Positions 29,868 through 42,400 are shown, counted from the first letter of the stretch. The stretch is 64,000 nt of DNA from Oegoconia quadripuncta (GCA_949316235.1 OX438744.1:26709578-26773577), one strand, 5' to 3'. Translations and numbers: made by a program. The notes: generated by a model not told the origin, from the letters alone.

Positions 29868-30130
29868 GTTTCAGTAAGCGGTAGGCAGGATAATCAACGG
29901 TGTGGTATGGACCACTGTCTGTACTGCAGCATTAGGCTGAGTCAGAGCCCTTTAAGTACACAGTAGATACAGCCCATCGCTGGGAAAATCTTGCTTGGTG
30001 TACCTACGACAGTGAATTATGCTTTCATTTATTTATTCTGTTGTGTTAATTACATAGGATTTATTGTCTGTGTTCTTCTACTTTGGTTGTATGTACTGTG
30101 CAGTGAATAAATGTTTTTATCTATTCTGCT
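29868..30130 (+). mobile_element. Dispersed repeat, sister of 24575-24830
   Basis: Plus-strand copy with CTGCAGCATTAGGCTGAGTC and GTACTGTGCAGTGAATAAAT, then a TATC-like end. Confidence 0.7.
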
Positions 30131-31658
30131 TATTTAATTAGTCCCCAGTCTGATTGAAGCGCGTTTTTTTTATATAAGATTAACCTCGGTGATACGTTCT
30201 TAGCCATGTTTGATGGAATTCCGTTAAGTCCTTTCGAAGAGTTGGTCTGTCTGGATTATGTAATCATTTGTTTATTCGGGGTTTTACAAATTTTCAATTT
30301 ATAAATAATAAATAAATAAATAAAAGGTATTTATTCATCACAAAAAAGAAAAAAAACACAAGCATACATAGAATCGAGAACCACAGTATTGTGATGTATG
30401 GGTAGGGACTCAGCAGTGTTGCTGATTTTCAGTCCCCCCCTGTAGAGTAGTTGCTGCTACCAAAGAAAGTTATAGTTATCTACTTTTTGTGCAACTATCT
30501 GTCCGTAGCGCAGTGTGTCGTCGCTTCGATCACTATAGTTAATAGGAGGCAAGATCTAACCTCCACACTGCTCGCTAAACACCTTACGTGATTATAGCTC
30601 CAATGCGTCTCCCACACTCCCATTCACCACATCACCGCACCAGTACCTGCAGACTGTAACTATATTAACTTAGGTAACTGTAACCCACATTACACATTCT
30701 CTGCGCGTAATCGACAGCCATGAGCCAGGTTATTAGCTTTCTTGTATCTAAGTGTGTACGGGTGTCGTCAGTCACGTGCGCGGCGATGTCACGGCGACTC
30801 TCACCGGACGCTCGGGTCAGGAAAGTGGTGACCAATGAATTGGTGACATCACTGGGGATGATCCCCACGTGTGGTAGGCACCGCACAGCCAATTGTAGAT
30901 CCATGTGTCTAGTGTGAATTACTGTGACACATACAGAAAGATGTCACATACTGACGTGATGCGTGGAAGTGACAATGAAACAAAGTTCACCCATGTAATG
31001 TTGTTTGATATATATATATTTCTTATGTCCACTGCTGAACTGCTACCCTGCGCGTGCGACCCCCCCCCCCCCCCCCTCATCCCCCAGAAACAGAATCGTG
31101 ATCGTACGATGATAGTGACTTTCAACAAAAATAAACAACCTGTCTCAATCAGCTCGATTAGCCGCGCGAGTTTCACGCACAATCACAGCTGAAAGGCAGC
31201 GCGTCCTCAGCTATAATTAGGACTGTTTTTGCGAGCCTGTCTGTCGCCTTGTGGGAGAGTATGCTTGAGTTAATAAGCGAACAGAATTTGCGGTATGTAT
31301 GTACTAGTACGTACATACATAGACATGTTATACCTACATAAGTAGTTATCGAGGACGGCACAGCCATAACAGTGCACTACCGTTTGTGTCATACACTGTC
31401 ATAATAATTATATCTCTTTTGTATTTCTTTCTATAATTCATTCTGGGGCCTCGTTAGACTACAAGGTCATTCGGTGTCAAGTGACGATATCATCGAAGAT
31501 GAAGCTCCTCATCATTATCTAATTCAATATCTACATAAGATTGGATGGGACCTGGATGTCTATCATTTTGACACTTATTTGCGAGGGTAAAAGTGACAAA
31601 GTTACCAATCGATATTGAAATGGTGACGGGCCCCTGAAGCCCCTCAGCTTTGGGTTAA
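30131..31658. other. Intergenic, no gene seen
   Basis: Includes (AATA)n at 30302-30322 and a C homopolymer at 31060-31077. Short ORFs on both strands lack any domain pattern. Confidence 0.4.
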
Positions 31659-31797
31659 GGGCCTATTACACCATCCTAAATGCAGAGACTAATTCGGCAT
31701 ACATTGCTCGTTCAAATAAGGATATTAGAATTAACAGAACCAAGCCTCCCAGCAATGTATGCAGAGTTAATCTCTGAATTTAGGTGTAATAGTCCAG
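31659..31797. mobile_element. Short TIR element (family E)
   Basis: Arms GGCCTATTACACCATCCTAA then ATGCAGAGACTAATTCGGCA, against the imperfect complement ending GTGTAATAGTCC. A related arm occurs at 34494-34680. Confidence 0.7.
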
Positions 31798-32059
31798 GGA
31801 AAATACGGTTTGACCTCGGAAAAATGAATAACCGCGATTTTCTTGAGACATTTAATAAAGTGTTGTAAATGTAGTAACAATTGCTAAAAATTGAGCATTT
31901 GTAAGAAACGCAAGTACAAAGTAAGTAACTAAATAAGCCAAAGTTGAAAAACGTGTTTCTTTAAATAAAATGTTCAAATGTTGGGTATTTCTTTAAATTC
32001 AAAACATTTAGGGAAATTATCGTTACCTAATATTAGTTCTCACTTTTATTTCTTAAGCA

Positions 32060-32199
32060 ATGCAGCTCGACGACATTTACAGCTAAAACACATGCATGCC
32101 TGTCTAGGCATGCATGTGTTTGCAGCATAACTAGCTAAAACAAATGCATGCCTAACCAAGCATGCATGTGTTTTAGCTGTAAATGTCGTCGAGCTGCAT
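32060..32199. repeat. Perfect 39-bp inverted repeat enclosing a second inverted repeat
   Basis: 32060-32098 is exactly complementary to 32161-32199 (39/39). The 62-bp spacer carries its own pair of arms sharing AGCTAAAACA.ATGCATGCCT, so the motif occurs four times in alternating orientation. Confidence 0.95.
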
Positions 32200-32599
32200 A
32201 ACATGCTTAGCTTTTTATCCATTAATAAGTTAATTGTGTTTACCTACCTACCTATTAAATATCAGTTAGTATTTATTGTTATTAAGATATAAATTAAAAA
32301 CAAGCTAATTTTTTTACCATATTTTCCCTGGGCTAGTAATAGGATCTTAAGTCACCAATTGGACACACGGATATGGACCCACGTGAGTCCAGTCAGTGAA
32401 ATTTTTCTGATGAGAAATGATAATAGCTAGTTTTGAAGATAGCAGTAGTGATGGATATGTGTCAGCGGGAATAACCGTTAGATGTGGAGGATGAGTCACG
32501 CGGCGCCGGCGACGGCGGCGAGGACGGCTCCTCGCTCGCTCGAGCAAAAACACAAGAGGCTATTGAATAATGAATATTGCTATATTTATTATTGTTAAT

Positions 32600-32752
32600 G
32601 TAGCAATGTGGTGACCTTCGGGGCGGGGAGCGGGGCACGGGGCGCGCGGGACACGACCCGGCCTCGCGCTCGCGCCTCATCACGGCGCGCGGCGACCGCG
32701 GACTGTGACCGAGTGTGACCGGATACAGCGTGGGCAATCCCTATGACCAGCG
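32600..32752 (+). promoter_or_regulatory. CpG-rich block ending in a strong splice donor (possible first exon)
   Basis: A GC-rich block ends CTATGACCAGCG followed by GTGAGTTT, a consensus 5' splice site after a potential ATG (32743). It could be a first exon of a plus-strand gene; an alternative EPS8 promoter is conceivable but unproven. No matching downstream exon was identified. Confidence 0.3.
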
Positions 32753-33797
32753 GTGAGTTTCACCCACTTCTTCTTCTTAGCGAGTCGATGGCAAAAACAT
32801 CAAATTCTTAAGGACCAGAATATGGCCACAATTACAGCATTGTCTGTGGTCCACCCACTACTGGGCAAAGTCATTTTACCGATGAACAGACACCCGAAAA
32901 ATCGACTTACCTATTGTATTATTTATTGGTGGACAAAGGCCTCTACTATATTATGTACAATACATTAGTATTAACTCTTATCGCGCAAAATAATTTACAA
33001 TAAATTGTAACATTAACAATATAACACAATTAGGCGCCCTTATCACTAAAAGCGATACTATGTACTAGTATGTCATTTAATCTCACGGTTCACTATAATG
33101 AGGTAACTAATAATGATATTGTGCTTGAAATATTTAACCATTGTTGTACCATATTAAGGAGATTATAGCTCTATATAAGCTATATTTATAATATACTAGT
33201 GTTTTATTGATTTAGTTTGATCTTGCATGTGCATGATTGTAGTGTGTGAACATAGATGCAAATAAATGCTTATCTATGTACCTAATAATAAAATATAAAT
33301 GACTTTGTTTCTAAATAAAGCTAAAATAAAATATAATGTGTGTCAATCGTGTAAGACAGGGCTTCCAGAAATTGTTGATATAGCGAAAAAATTATTATTT
33401 ATCGAGTGGAACACCAGGACATGGCCGTTGGCTTAGTGAAGATAAGGCCTAAGGAACTCATGGGAGCGCCTTCCTTCACCCAAAAACCCAACATTAGGGA
33501 TGAATGTAGGGTAGGAGAGCTGGTCAGTGTCTCTATTCGTCAGCTTGCTATAGCTATCCTCTTATGAATAATCTCTAACAAATTATTTTAAGTAAATCCA
33601 ATAAGAAAGAAATACGCGTCGATTTGATTTATTAGTAGAGCATAGTGGATAGGTTCGATAGTCAATGGTACATCGAGAGCGGCTCAATGTTAGTTTGTTA
33701 GAAGCGATGTTTTCTAATAGAGTTCTGTAGAGACGCTCTAAGTAAAATATCGTATCCGTGATATTGCCCATTGCCTCCTCTTGAGGAGACAATCCTG
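32753..33797. other. Intergenic, no gene seen
   Basis: AT-rich. The TTCTTAGCGAGTCGATGGCA word repeats one at 24.45 kb. The 33195-33290 end (GCAAATAAATGCTTATCTAT) resembles the retroposon tail at 62.4 kb. Confidence 0.4.
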
Positions 33798-33905
33798 ACT
33801 TTTTTTTTTATATGAGAGGGCGGCTAACGAGCATGCGGGTCACCTGATGGAAAGCAATCACCGCCGCCCATGGACACCATGGACACCCGCAACACCAAAA
33901 AGACT
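33798..33905 (-). mobile_element. A-tailed retroposon fragment (family F)
   Basis: T run, then ATATGAGAGGGCGGCTAACG, GCATGCGGGTCACCTGATGG and AAAGCAATCACCGCCGCCCA. Reverse complement of 34523-34638. Confidence 0.75.
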
Positions 33906-34418
33906 CCAGCAACAGTTTAACCATCAAAGCCAACAGTGTGTGCAAAATTTAGGAGACGATCCTGGCTGCAGCATCAGTTCATGTCTATCATATAACTGTA
34001 TTGTCATCAGGACTGAAGAACGAGTGTGCAAAATGTCAGCTCTTTAGGTAAATAGGAAATACTTAGTTATAATTTGACTTGCAAATTTTGAGCGGGAATA
34101 CATAAATATGAAGCAAGTTAAAAAATATATAAATAAAAAAAAGCTTGTAAAAAATTGGTAACATTACAAAAAATACTAAATTTACACTTTTTCTTATTAC
34201 GTGTATATTAATATGCGCGTGCGGAACGAGTATCTATCTAGAATTGCATGTTATTGTGATTTATAATAATAGAGCTTGTAGATTATAAAAAATAGATTAA
34301 CATTGACGTCAATTTCAATTTAGTTATTTGCAAAGCTAAGTGAATCAACTGAGTCATTACAATTACTAAGCTCTTTAAATAACAATATTGGTGTCTTATG
34401 ACAAGTGATGCTTATAAC

Positions 34419-34875
34419 TTAGCGCTTATTACACTATCATATTTGTAGGAAACTTAATTAGGAACACTCTAACTAAGGAAATCGTAAGTTAGGAAGCGCT
34501 TATTACATCATCCTAAATGCACAAGGCCGGCAACGCATCTGTGACCCTTTTGGTGTTGCGGGTTTCCATGGGCGGCGGTGATTGCTTTCCATCAGGTGAC
34601 CCGCATGCTCGGTTGCCGCCCTCTCATATAAAAAAAAACGGAGACTAATTCGGCTTACATTGCTGGTTGAAGTAGAATGTGGTGAGGTATATGTAAAATT
34701 TGTTATTAATAAGCTTATCTATGTAAATAAGGATATTTGAATTAGCCACCCAGCAATGTAGTAGTGTGGTCGGCACCTTCCAATCCACTAAATCTGAATC
34801 TAACCGTTCTGACTTCGATTACACCTTCCTATTTCCTAATTAGATTTCCTATTTAATATAGTGTGATAAGCGCTT
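34419..34875. mobile_element. MITE carrying nested insertions (family G)
   Basis: Outer arms TTAGCGCTTATTACACTATC...GGAAACTTAATTAGGA against the complement ending GTGTGATAAGCGCTTAA. Within it a second GCGCTTATTACATCATCCTA arm starts at 34494 (family E-like), and inside that sits the A-tailed retroposon at 34523-34638. Confidence 0.78.
34523..34638 (+). mobile_element. A-tailed retroposon (family F), nested
   Basis: AAGGCCGGCAACGCATCTGT start, GGTGTTGCGGGTTTCCATGG body, GCCCTCTCATATAAAAAAAA end. Confidence 0.78.
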
Positions 34876-35600
34876 AACGGTTAGCTAGTCCCAAACCTGT
34901 GCCTATAACGACTAGTGTATACTCAAATAATGATGAAACTTGTTCGTTCATTCGATCACCGAACCCGCATCCGTTGGTTTCATAGTCCCTGGCCCCGCCT
35001 ACTGGACCGTACCGACAGCAGTGAGGTTATTTGGAAGGTTATAACAAAACGTAAAGTCAAATATTATAACGTACACGGAACTCGTATTGTATATATACAT
35101 TGTTAATGAAGATAATGATTATATTGGTACGGATGTGAGCGGACTCACACAACCATGAGATACTAGCAGTATGCATATGCATATACTTGCACAGCACTTG
35201 TCGAATCACAGCGGAGATTCAAACAAGCGCTGCTGTGGCAATTGCTGCAGCATATGCTGAGATGGTGTCCATAATTCACATCACTCTGCACTCACCTCAT
35301 TTCGAAAGCTCGCTGTATTCCGTATTGTACTGTAATTTTCCAATTACAAGTTACATTATAGTTTTGTACAAGAATGGAGAGCAGAGTATCCTAACACTAG
35401 TTTTAAGAAGTTTTAAGGATACTCTCACAATTGTGTAGATTGTTATGCCTGAATGAAAATAAATATTTTAGGATTTGAATTTGAATTTGAATATTATTAT
35501 TGTTATTCTGCTGTCAGTGTGTGGTGTCAATAAAATCCTAACAATAATTAAACTTTCTTGGAACTTAGTGTTCCACAAATACGAAGTGTGAGGATAGATT
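34876..35600. other. Intergenic, no gene seen
   Basis: Ordinary AT-rich sequence. 35470-35492 has GAATTTGAATTTGAAT, a LINE-tail-like short repeat. Confidence 0.4.
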
Positions 35601-35605
35601 GATTG

Positions 35606-36160
35606 GCCAACACTGCCTGTGAAACCAACACGTATGCAGGTTCGAATACCGAGAGGGGTAAATGTTTATGTGATGAATACGAACATTTAATCCTGGGTCA
35701 TGGATGTTTATATAAATATTAGGACCTTACCTATGAAATTGGCGTTTTGTATGAAGAATTTCTCTCCATACAAACATTTTTGATTTTTTTTTGGGAACGG
35801 TAAATCCAAATTTAGCTAAACTTTGTGTGTATTATCGGATAACATTAAGTTAAGTATAGGCAGCGTTAATTTTTAAAAGTTACCGCTTTATAAAAGTTTC
35901 AGCGAATTAAGAAATGATTATGGGAAGCACATGGAAAGAGCTCTGTTCAAATTTTTTTTATTATGTGATTTAGCCCAGAAATTAAAAAATATTTCATGTG
36001 AAACCTTGAAATAATATTCCATTTTCCAAATAAAAAACAAATTAGGATATAGCTTTGAAAATCGCAGGAATTGGTACATATGATTAACGAAGAAAAAAGC
36101 TCCAATTTCATAGGTAAAGACCCAATATTTATGTATGTATATGTTTATCCGTCTCTATCT
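35606..36160 (+). mobile_element. SINE family 2 copy interrupted by a MITE
   Basis: The SINE runs from 35606 to 35720 and resumes at 36124 (ATTTATGTATGTATATGTTT). The junction sequence AATATT is duplicated. Confidence 0.85.
35721..36123. mobile_element. 403-bp TIR element inside a SINE, AATATT target duplication
   Basis: Ends AGGACCTTACCTATGAAATT and the complement ending TTTCATAGGTAAAGACCC. Target duplication AATATT at 35715-35720 and 36124-36129. No ORF. I have the impression that the end sequence is widespread in Lepidoptera. Confidence 0.9.
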
Positions 36161-36789
36161 GTATAGTAGTACTACAAAGTATCTTTAGATGTGTGATAAT
36201 TGATGTGGTTAAAACACTACTATTAGATTAGTTTAAATACAGATTAAATGGATTACTACATATAGATAGGTACATATAGATTAACAGCGCTGTGTTTTGA
36301 TGTTGGTCATCTTACAACTTCGCTTTGTTGTGAAAATTCCCTCGAGGATTCATTTGGAGTATTTTCCACCGGACCCCTCGGAGCTGGGGAATGCTCTTGT
36401 TACATAATCTCTCTACAACACAACGGCTGAACCAATTGTAATGGAACCGAATCGTGATCCGAACATCGTTGTCCATTGACCGACAGCCAACACAAGTTTT
36501 ATGGAATATTTAACAAAACCTTCAACTGTGCACACATTGTGCTGTAACACGTACATGTTGGCGAAATACCGTATAATGCATTGTGAGCATTATTTGTACA
36601 CGCTCTAGTGGTACAGTCGGACGCAGATAAACCTTTGCAGTGCGGCATAATACAAATATAGGTTTCTCAGGAATTCATCAATATTTTTCGATGGTATTTT
36701 TAGTATATTGTTGAGACTCAGTAATAGCTGTAACTAAATGAAAAGTTATCCAAAAACTTTCATGATTTCCAGAAAATTAAACCGTCGTT
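36161..36789. other. Intergenic, no gene seen
   Basis: No repeats or coding regions recognised. Confidence 0.4.
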
Positions 36790-37138
36790 ATAGCGGATGA
36801 GTTTTTTTACCGTAAGGAAAAAAATAGGGCATATTAGGTAAGTGAAATAGAAGTTATTGGCATAGGTAGTTTAATTATTTTTCTTCAAAAACGCCCGCTC
36901 CGACCAATTTTTAATATGCGACGTGGAGTTCCTATAATGCGAAATTTATTTGGAACTCATATTTTCTCCAAGTTTTCTTTATTTATTTAATTTAATGATG
37001 TAATTATGTGGATTAGGCTACAAACACGATCGTCAAATGACACAATTAAACCTTTATGCGCTTATGGTTTTGAAAAAAAAACTACCTATGCCAATACGTT
37101 CTATTTCATTTACCTATGCCCTATTTTTTTTCTTACTA
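36790..37138. mobile_element. MITE family B copy 3
   Basis: Left TIR AGCGGATGAGTTTTTTTACC...TATTGGCATAGGTAGTTT; right TIR complement starting AAAACTACCTATGCCAATAC, truncated at TTTCTTACTA, where SINE family 1 begins. Confidence 0.82.
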
Positions 37139-37375
37139 TTGTTTAGTACTCGGTTTGGTTGGTGGTAAGGCATTTTAAATGTCCGCCTGACTAACTACCA
37201 CCATCTTACCTAAATTTGCCGCCAAACAGCAATGTTAATGGTATTGTTGTGTTCCAGTTGTCAGAGATCAGATAGCCAATCGCCCAAATAAGATGGGGTT
37301 TCCGGGTTTACTCTTCCACCTTCCGCCACATCTTCACTTAACATCAGCTGTGAGTAAGGCCAAGTACTGACCCGT
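37139..37375 (+). mobile_element. SINE family 1, 5'-truncated
   Basis: GTTTAGTACTCGGTTTGGTT start, CACTTAACATCAGCTGTGAG end. The tRNA-like head is missing. Confidence 0.82.
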
Positions 37376-37853
37376 AGTGTATTAATAAAATTATTTGTAT
37401 TGCAAAGGCGTGTGAACGTACCTTGTTTCCGACTGTACCTTCTGTGAGCCGCCACCAGTCACATTATAATTATGACCCGTGCAGGTAAATAGATAGGTAG
37501 ATGGGTATGCGCCTGAGTTTAGCATTGAGTCGTTTTGCAATAGATGCTAAATACCAGGCAGTAGGTACCAACGGTATTGAATGTTAGACAAATATCACTG
37601 AGTTATCGAGCTGGAATTTAAATAAAATCTGAATTATTTGTAAAAACATGTTTGACTTTCAACATGTGAGTGAAGGATGTCGTTGGGGGCAGTATCCTAC
37701 TTACGAGCTTTGACTAAGTTGTACTGTTCTCTTGCTCGTTTTCCTTGTGTTATGTTTATTATTGTTGTGCAATAAAGAATATTTAATTTGTTTGTGACCT
37801 TCCTTCTGACTCCACTACAACCTCCCTTCATTGGGAGAACATACTCGTTATCA

Positions 37854-37995
37854 CATCAAATATATTTATTAATTCATGGTACATTAAAATATATAAAATC
37901 TATATAACAATATTTAATTGCAGCTGTATCACTAGTGCCGGAAGCTAGGGCTTCTATAACTTAAAATACGTATATACTATATACTATAACTTAAC
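37854..37995 (-). mobile_element. LINE 3' UTR fragment, same family as 18760-18990
   Basis: CAAATATATTTATTAATTCA, TGGTACATT, TTAATTGCA.CTGT, CACTAGTGCC and AAGCTAGGGCTTCTATAA are shared with the tail end of the ORF1-bearing LINE. Confidence 0.75.
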
Positions 37996-38880
37996 AAAGT
38001 AACGTTCCGTATAATATGATTTTATTGTATTTGTGCTAACGTGATTGGAACAGAACAGTTGCACTTCATAATACAATACAATAGTTCAATGTTCATCATT
38101 GTGCTTGCATATTACATTTGTAATAGGTTGATCTTACAGTAATGGGTACGACATATATTAATCTCTATGACTTTAACTTGTATCTGGCAATTTGTAGAGC
38201 CCAATGCAGGGGTTAACTACAGCGGAACTACTGGTGTGTGATGGATGTGAACTGATAACTGGATAACTGATAAAACAGATAACATACTTATAGATAATGA
38301 TAAATTGGCTTATTGACAAATAAATATTACCTTTCTCGGCGTTGGAGTGGATAACGCTCGGAGTCTCTGATGGAATATTATCCGAACAAAGACATAACTT
38401 AAAGAATCAGTACGCAGAAGTGGTGGTGGGTAGGACATATCTGTTCCAGAGCCGATACACCTGGGGACAGATGTTCGAGTGAAGCCCAGGCGCAGGTAGA
38501 GAGGCGCACCGTGTGACGGGCCCCGCCATGAGTGAAACTGTGTAGCTCAAGCAGGAGTGGGAACCACTTCAGGCTCTGGGACGCACAGCCCGGGCGGGGA
38601 TACCGGTTTATCTTCTGAGCTGCACATGCAGGGCGGGGCTTCCACTTTATCTAATGCCAGAGTATATTAGGTAGGTACAATATACTCGCATAGTACTAAT
38701 CTAAATTATTAGATTGGGCCTGGGCATCCCCTTTGAAGCTTGCTGTACCAATCAACCAACTATCAGAAAAATCCCCAAACTAGTTACCATTGCCTTAACT
38801 TATGGGAGAGGGGTTGAAGAGAAGGCTGTCCCAATTTTTATACACCACGGACAGCGCTAAAATGAGTGTTAATGTTCAGC
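37996..38880. other. Intergenic, no gene seen
   Basis: 38400-38640 is moderately GC-rich, with no domain-like ORF. Confidence 0.4.
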
Positions 38881-39080
38881 GGATCTACTCTTTAACGAAA
38901 ATAGCTTCGGACGGGGTAACTTTTGTTGTGTCAATTATAAACCAATCGTCATTGTTGTATATAGCTGGACATCACAAGTTAGTACGGGACGCAAGGAACG
39001 TCTGAAGTTATGCAAATAAAGGATTCTTAGCAGAAGAAAAAGTTATGGCCGTCCGAAGCTATTTTCGTTACAGAGTAGAC
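38881..39080. mobile_element. Palindromic MITE, family D copy 2
   Basis: Arms GATCTACTCTTTAACGAAAA and AGCTTCGGACGGGGTAAC against the complement at 39030-39080. The interior (GACATCACAAGTTAGTACGG) is the reverse complement of copy 1's. Confidence 0.83.
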
Positions 39081-39439
39081 CCCCTGAAGCGAAAGGCTAC
39101 CGGGTAGTGAATCATATAGTACCCAAACTATTATTAAATTCCAAAAGGCTTGAAAATTATGTCGAGTCCCCAATAGATTAGGTGCAAAATACTGGCTGGT
39201 TATACGATGATACTTTATCCAGCAGGACCCTGCGATCATTACAACAGCGCAGTTTGCACGGTAAGTCACATTCGGGGGACAATGATTATCAAGTAATTTA
39301 ACATTGTTTGCGAAACATTTCATAGTACCGAAGTACTTAGTTACTTACATATAGTGAGGTAACGTTGTTTAGCATAGATCACAATATTACATTGCAATCG
39401 GTTCTCTCGTCCTTGTGCGGCGGTGAGGCGAGTTTGAAT

Positions 39440-39700
39440 AGCGCGGGGTTCCCACGGCGCGGGCGGCGCATGCGCAGCGGAGCCACTGACGTGACGTCAC
39501 GCCGCTGACAATGGATGCTTCATCGCATCCATAACCTGTCATCGCGCACAATGTGTACCTACTGCTGCTGTAGGTAGGGACCGTGAAGGGCGAGCGCTTT
39601 GTCCGGTCGGCGCTAGGTAGCTACTCGGAGCATTGTGTAGGTACACAGTGGTGCGATTGTAAACTACGTCCGTCACCTCACCCGATACGGGAGCCGCAGA
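39440..39700. promoter_or_regulatory. Possible promoter: NRF1-like and CRE palindromes in a CpG-rich patch
   Basis: GCGCATGCGC (39466-39475), the classic NRF1/ewg-type palindrome, and TGACGTCA (39492-39499), a full CRE, lie 16 bp apart in a GC-rich patch. No first exon can be assigned; either strand is possible. Confidence 0.35.
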
Positions 39701-42400
39701 CGGACAGCAGAAATTACTGCAATAACAATGTAAATATTCCAAATATGTACGTGTTTATATTTAAATGTAACGGAGCCACGGAACAGCGATAGATCACGTT
39801 CGATACACACACACACAGACACGCAGGTACGCGATATAGTGTTATTTACACTTTATTTATCTACCTGAGCTAAATTCTAGTTTGCTTTATTCTAAAAGCG
39901 TGTCGTAAGGATCGGTAAATATAAAGAGTCATCGAGCAAAGTATCTCGCGTCATTATAGACATATACCTACATACCTAATACAATATTATCTCACGCCCA
40001 GGACTCCGCCCGCGTGGAATAAGTTTTTGTTTTCATTGTTTAACAAGTTCTTAAAGTTACTGTCCCGTTACTGTCCTGTCCTGTCCATATACAGTATAGC
40101 TAGTAAATGTTTCAGTCAACTTAAAGGCATGATTCATGAGAATTTTTGCAAAAACATAATTTAGATAAGTATACCACCTATTTAGACAGATAAATTAATA
40201 TTCTATGAGCGATATCAAAACAGATGTTGTCGAAGATATACAGGTCTACAATAGGAATTCAATATATCACGTATATTTTTTCACTTTTTCAATCTTCGAA
40301 GTGTCAGGGCTCATCTAAGTGCAATGTGGGAATTTTGGAAAAAATCACGATAACGAAATATTCCGTAAACACGAAGAATGAAAATTGTTTTGGTGACGAG
40401 CCGCCAACAACAAGAGATAAAGAAGCCGTGAAATAGCTACAGAACCCGATTAATACGTGGACACGCGCCCTTGGCCTATTTTTAGGGTTCCATATTTCAT
40501 GGTATCATGTTGCACTTAATGTCAATTCACTAGATAAAGAAAAAGACAAAAGAAAAAGTATTTATTGTCAACAAATACAGATAGATGGTGTTTTAAAAAT
40601 GCATCAGATTTCAAGCGTCAACTCAAGCTCAATTCGATCCCGAGAATGCTTCACCAATATGAGCCTCAGTAAGAAATGGAGTTCTGAGTCCAAAACTAGG
40701 TTTCCCTTTACTATGGGAATCAGCGCTTCACAGTTTTATGGCATTTATAGGTAAGTTAGCTAAGTAAGGTTTTTCTTAGTTATAATTATAACGCATTTAA
40801 ACGCAAAAATATAAAATTATATAAACTTATAGAATACAGTGTGAAGTGTGTGTGTATGAGAGAGTGATGAGTATATGTGGAACAGTGTGTGTGTGTGGAT
40901 GGAGTGTATGTGTGTATGGTCGTCTTCTATGCAACACCTGAGTTAAGTAGGTACCTCTTATTGCAGCTTAAACACCTTAAAATTAGATCGAACTGAACAT
41001 TTAGGTACCTACTGAGCTATGTCGGTTCAAATGGTTGTCAATGGGGAAGTTAAAGTAAACAGGCACAGGATACGGAGTGATGTGATATTAACCGCAAATA
41101 ACGTTTGTCTCGTTATAATTTATAATAAGTATTTATTTACAAATAAATGTATTTGTGTAGGACATCAACCATCTGGTATCCACAACACAAGCCTAGTTGC
41201 TTAGTGTGGAACTAGATGGCATTGTATGTCCAAGGATATTTATTTATGTAATTGGACATGGCTTTTGAAATTAATAATTTATATGCTTGTGCCATAAGAC
41301 CTCCCGTCTCGTGTCTCATGTTTTCAGGGGTACCTGGATGTAATTTTGATTTATTTGCGAGTGACAAAAATATGTCGCACAATGTTGCCGTAAGCGTTTG
41401 AATTTAATTTCAACAGGACGCATGCCTAGTTCCACACGGTTCAATAGCGCTGTTATGTACAGAACCTTCAGCGTTCGAGTTCTACTTGCGCTTGACCTTT
41501 TCTTATAGACTGAAAACGCGGACGGTGACAACAGTGATGCTAACCCAAGAAATTCTGCGATTGCCATCCCGCCTGTCTACTGTGGCGATTAGGACAAAGC
41601 CTTCCATGGAAGAAGCAATGTCCAATAGTCGACTTGAGTGCTGAACTAGAGTCCCGTACATTCGCATGTGTTCGCATTGCAATTTTTATTCATTATCTAT
41701 ATCATTTAATACCAATCTCTACTACCTACTTAGCTATAATATAAATGAATATTAATAAGGTCTCGGAGAACACAAATGCCCTATTGTTTATCTATCTATC
41801 TACCTGATCTAACAACCTATACCTACCTGTATGTAATATGTCAATAATGTACCTATAGATAGGTACCTACATTATTGACGCAATCAAGAATTTTAATATT
41901 TTCTAATAGTAATTACCGATCCTTCCTGCGATTAGTGTTAATTACCGCGATAATAGTTGTGAAAACCGAAAAGGTATTCGGTGAGCCAACGGTAATGTAG
42001 GGAGCTCTGTGTGTGGACACAGAGCACACAATAGCACAGATTACTAATTGACAATAGTACTAATGTAGTGTACAGTGTAGGTATCGCGGGGTTGTCGGGG
42101 CGCGCGACCCTGCCCTGGGGCGGGATAGCTAACCCTGCGGGTGCGGCCGGACGGGGCCCACGCGAACCAGTTCCAAATAAAGTTTAAACAGACTACTGTG
42201 TAATTTTGTTTATTAGTCATACAACAATAATTGCACCTAGGTACATATCTCTAAACTACACATTTAGATAATCAAGTTATTAAAATTTAATTGCATTTCA
42301 TTCCATTCATATAAATATACAATAAAGGTATCTATGTACAAGTTAAAATCGATGGCAATTTTTAAAAGGCACAATATTCACATCAGGATCTGGTAAATTC
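39701..42400. other. Intergenic, no gene seen
   Basis: Includes SINE 2 and RTE-like scraps (41156-41225, 39992-40020), a TG-rich tract (40850-40920) and a small hairpin at 41840-41879 (GTCAATAATGTA arms). No supported coding region. Confidence 0.4.
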
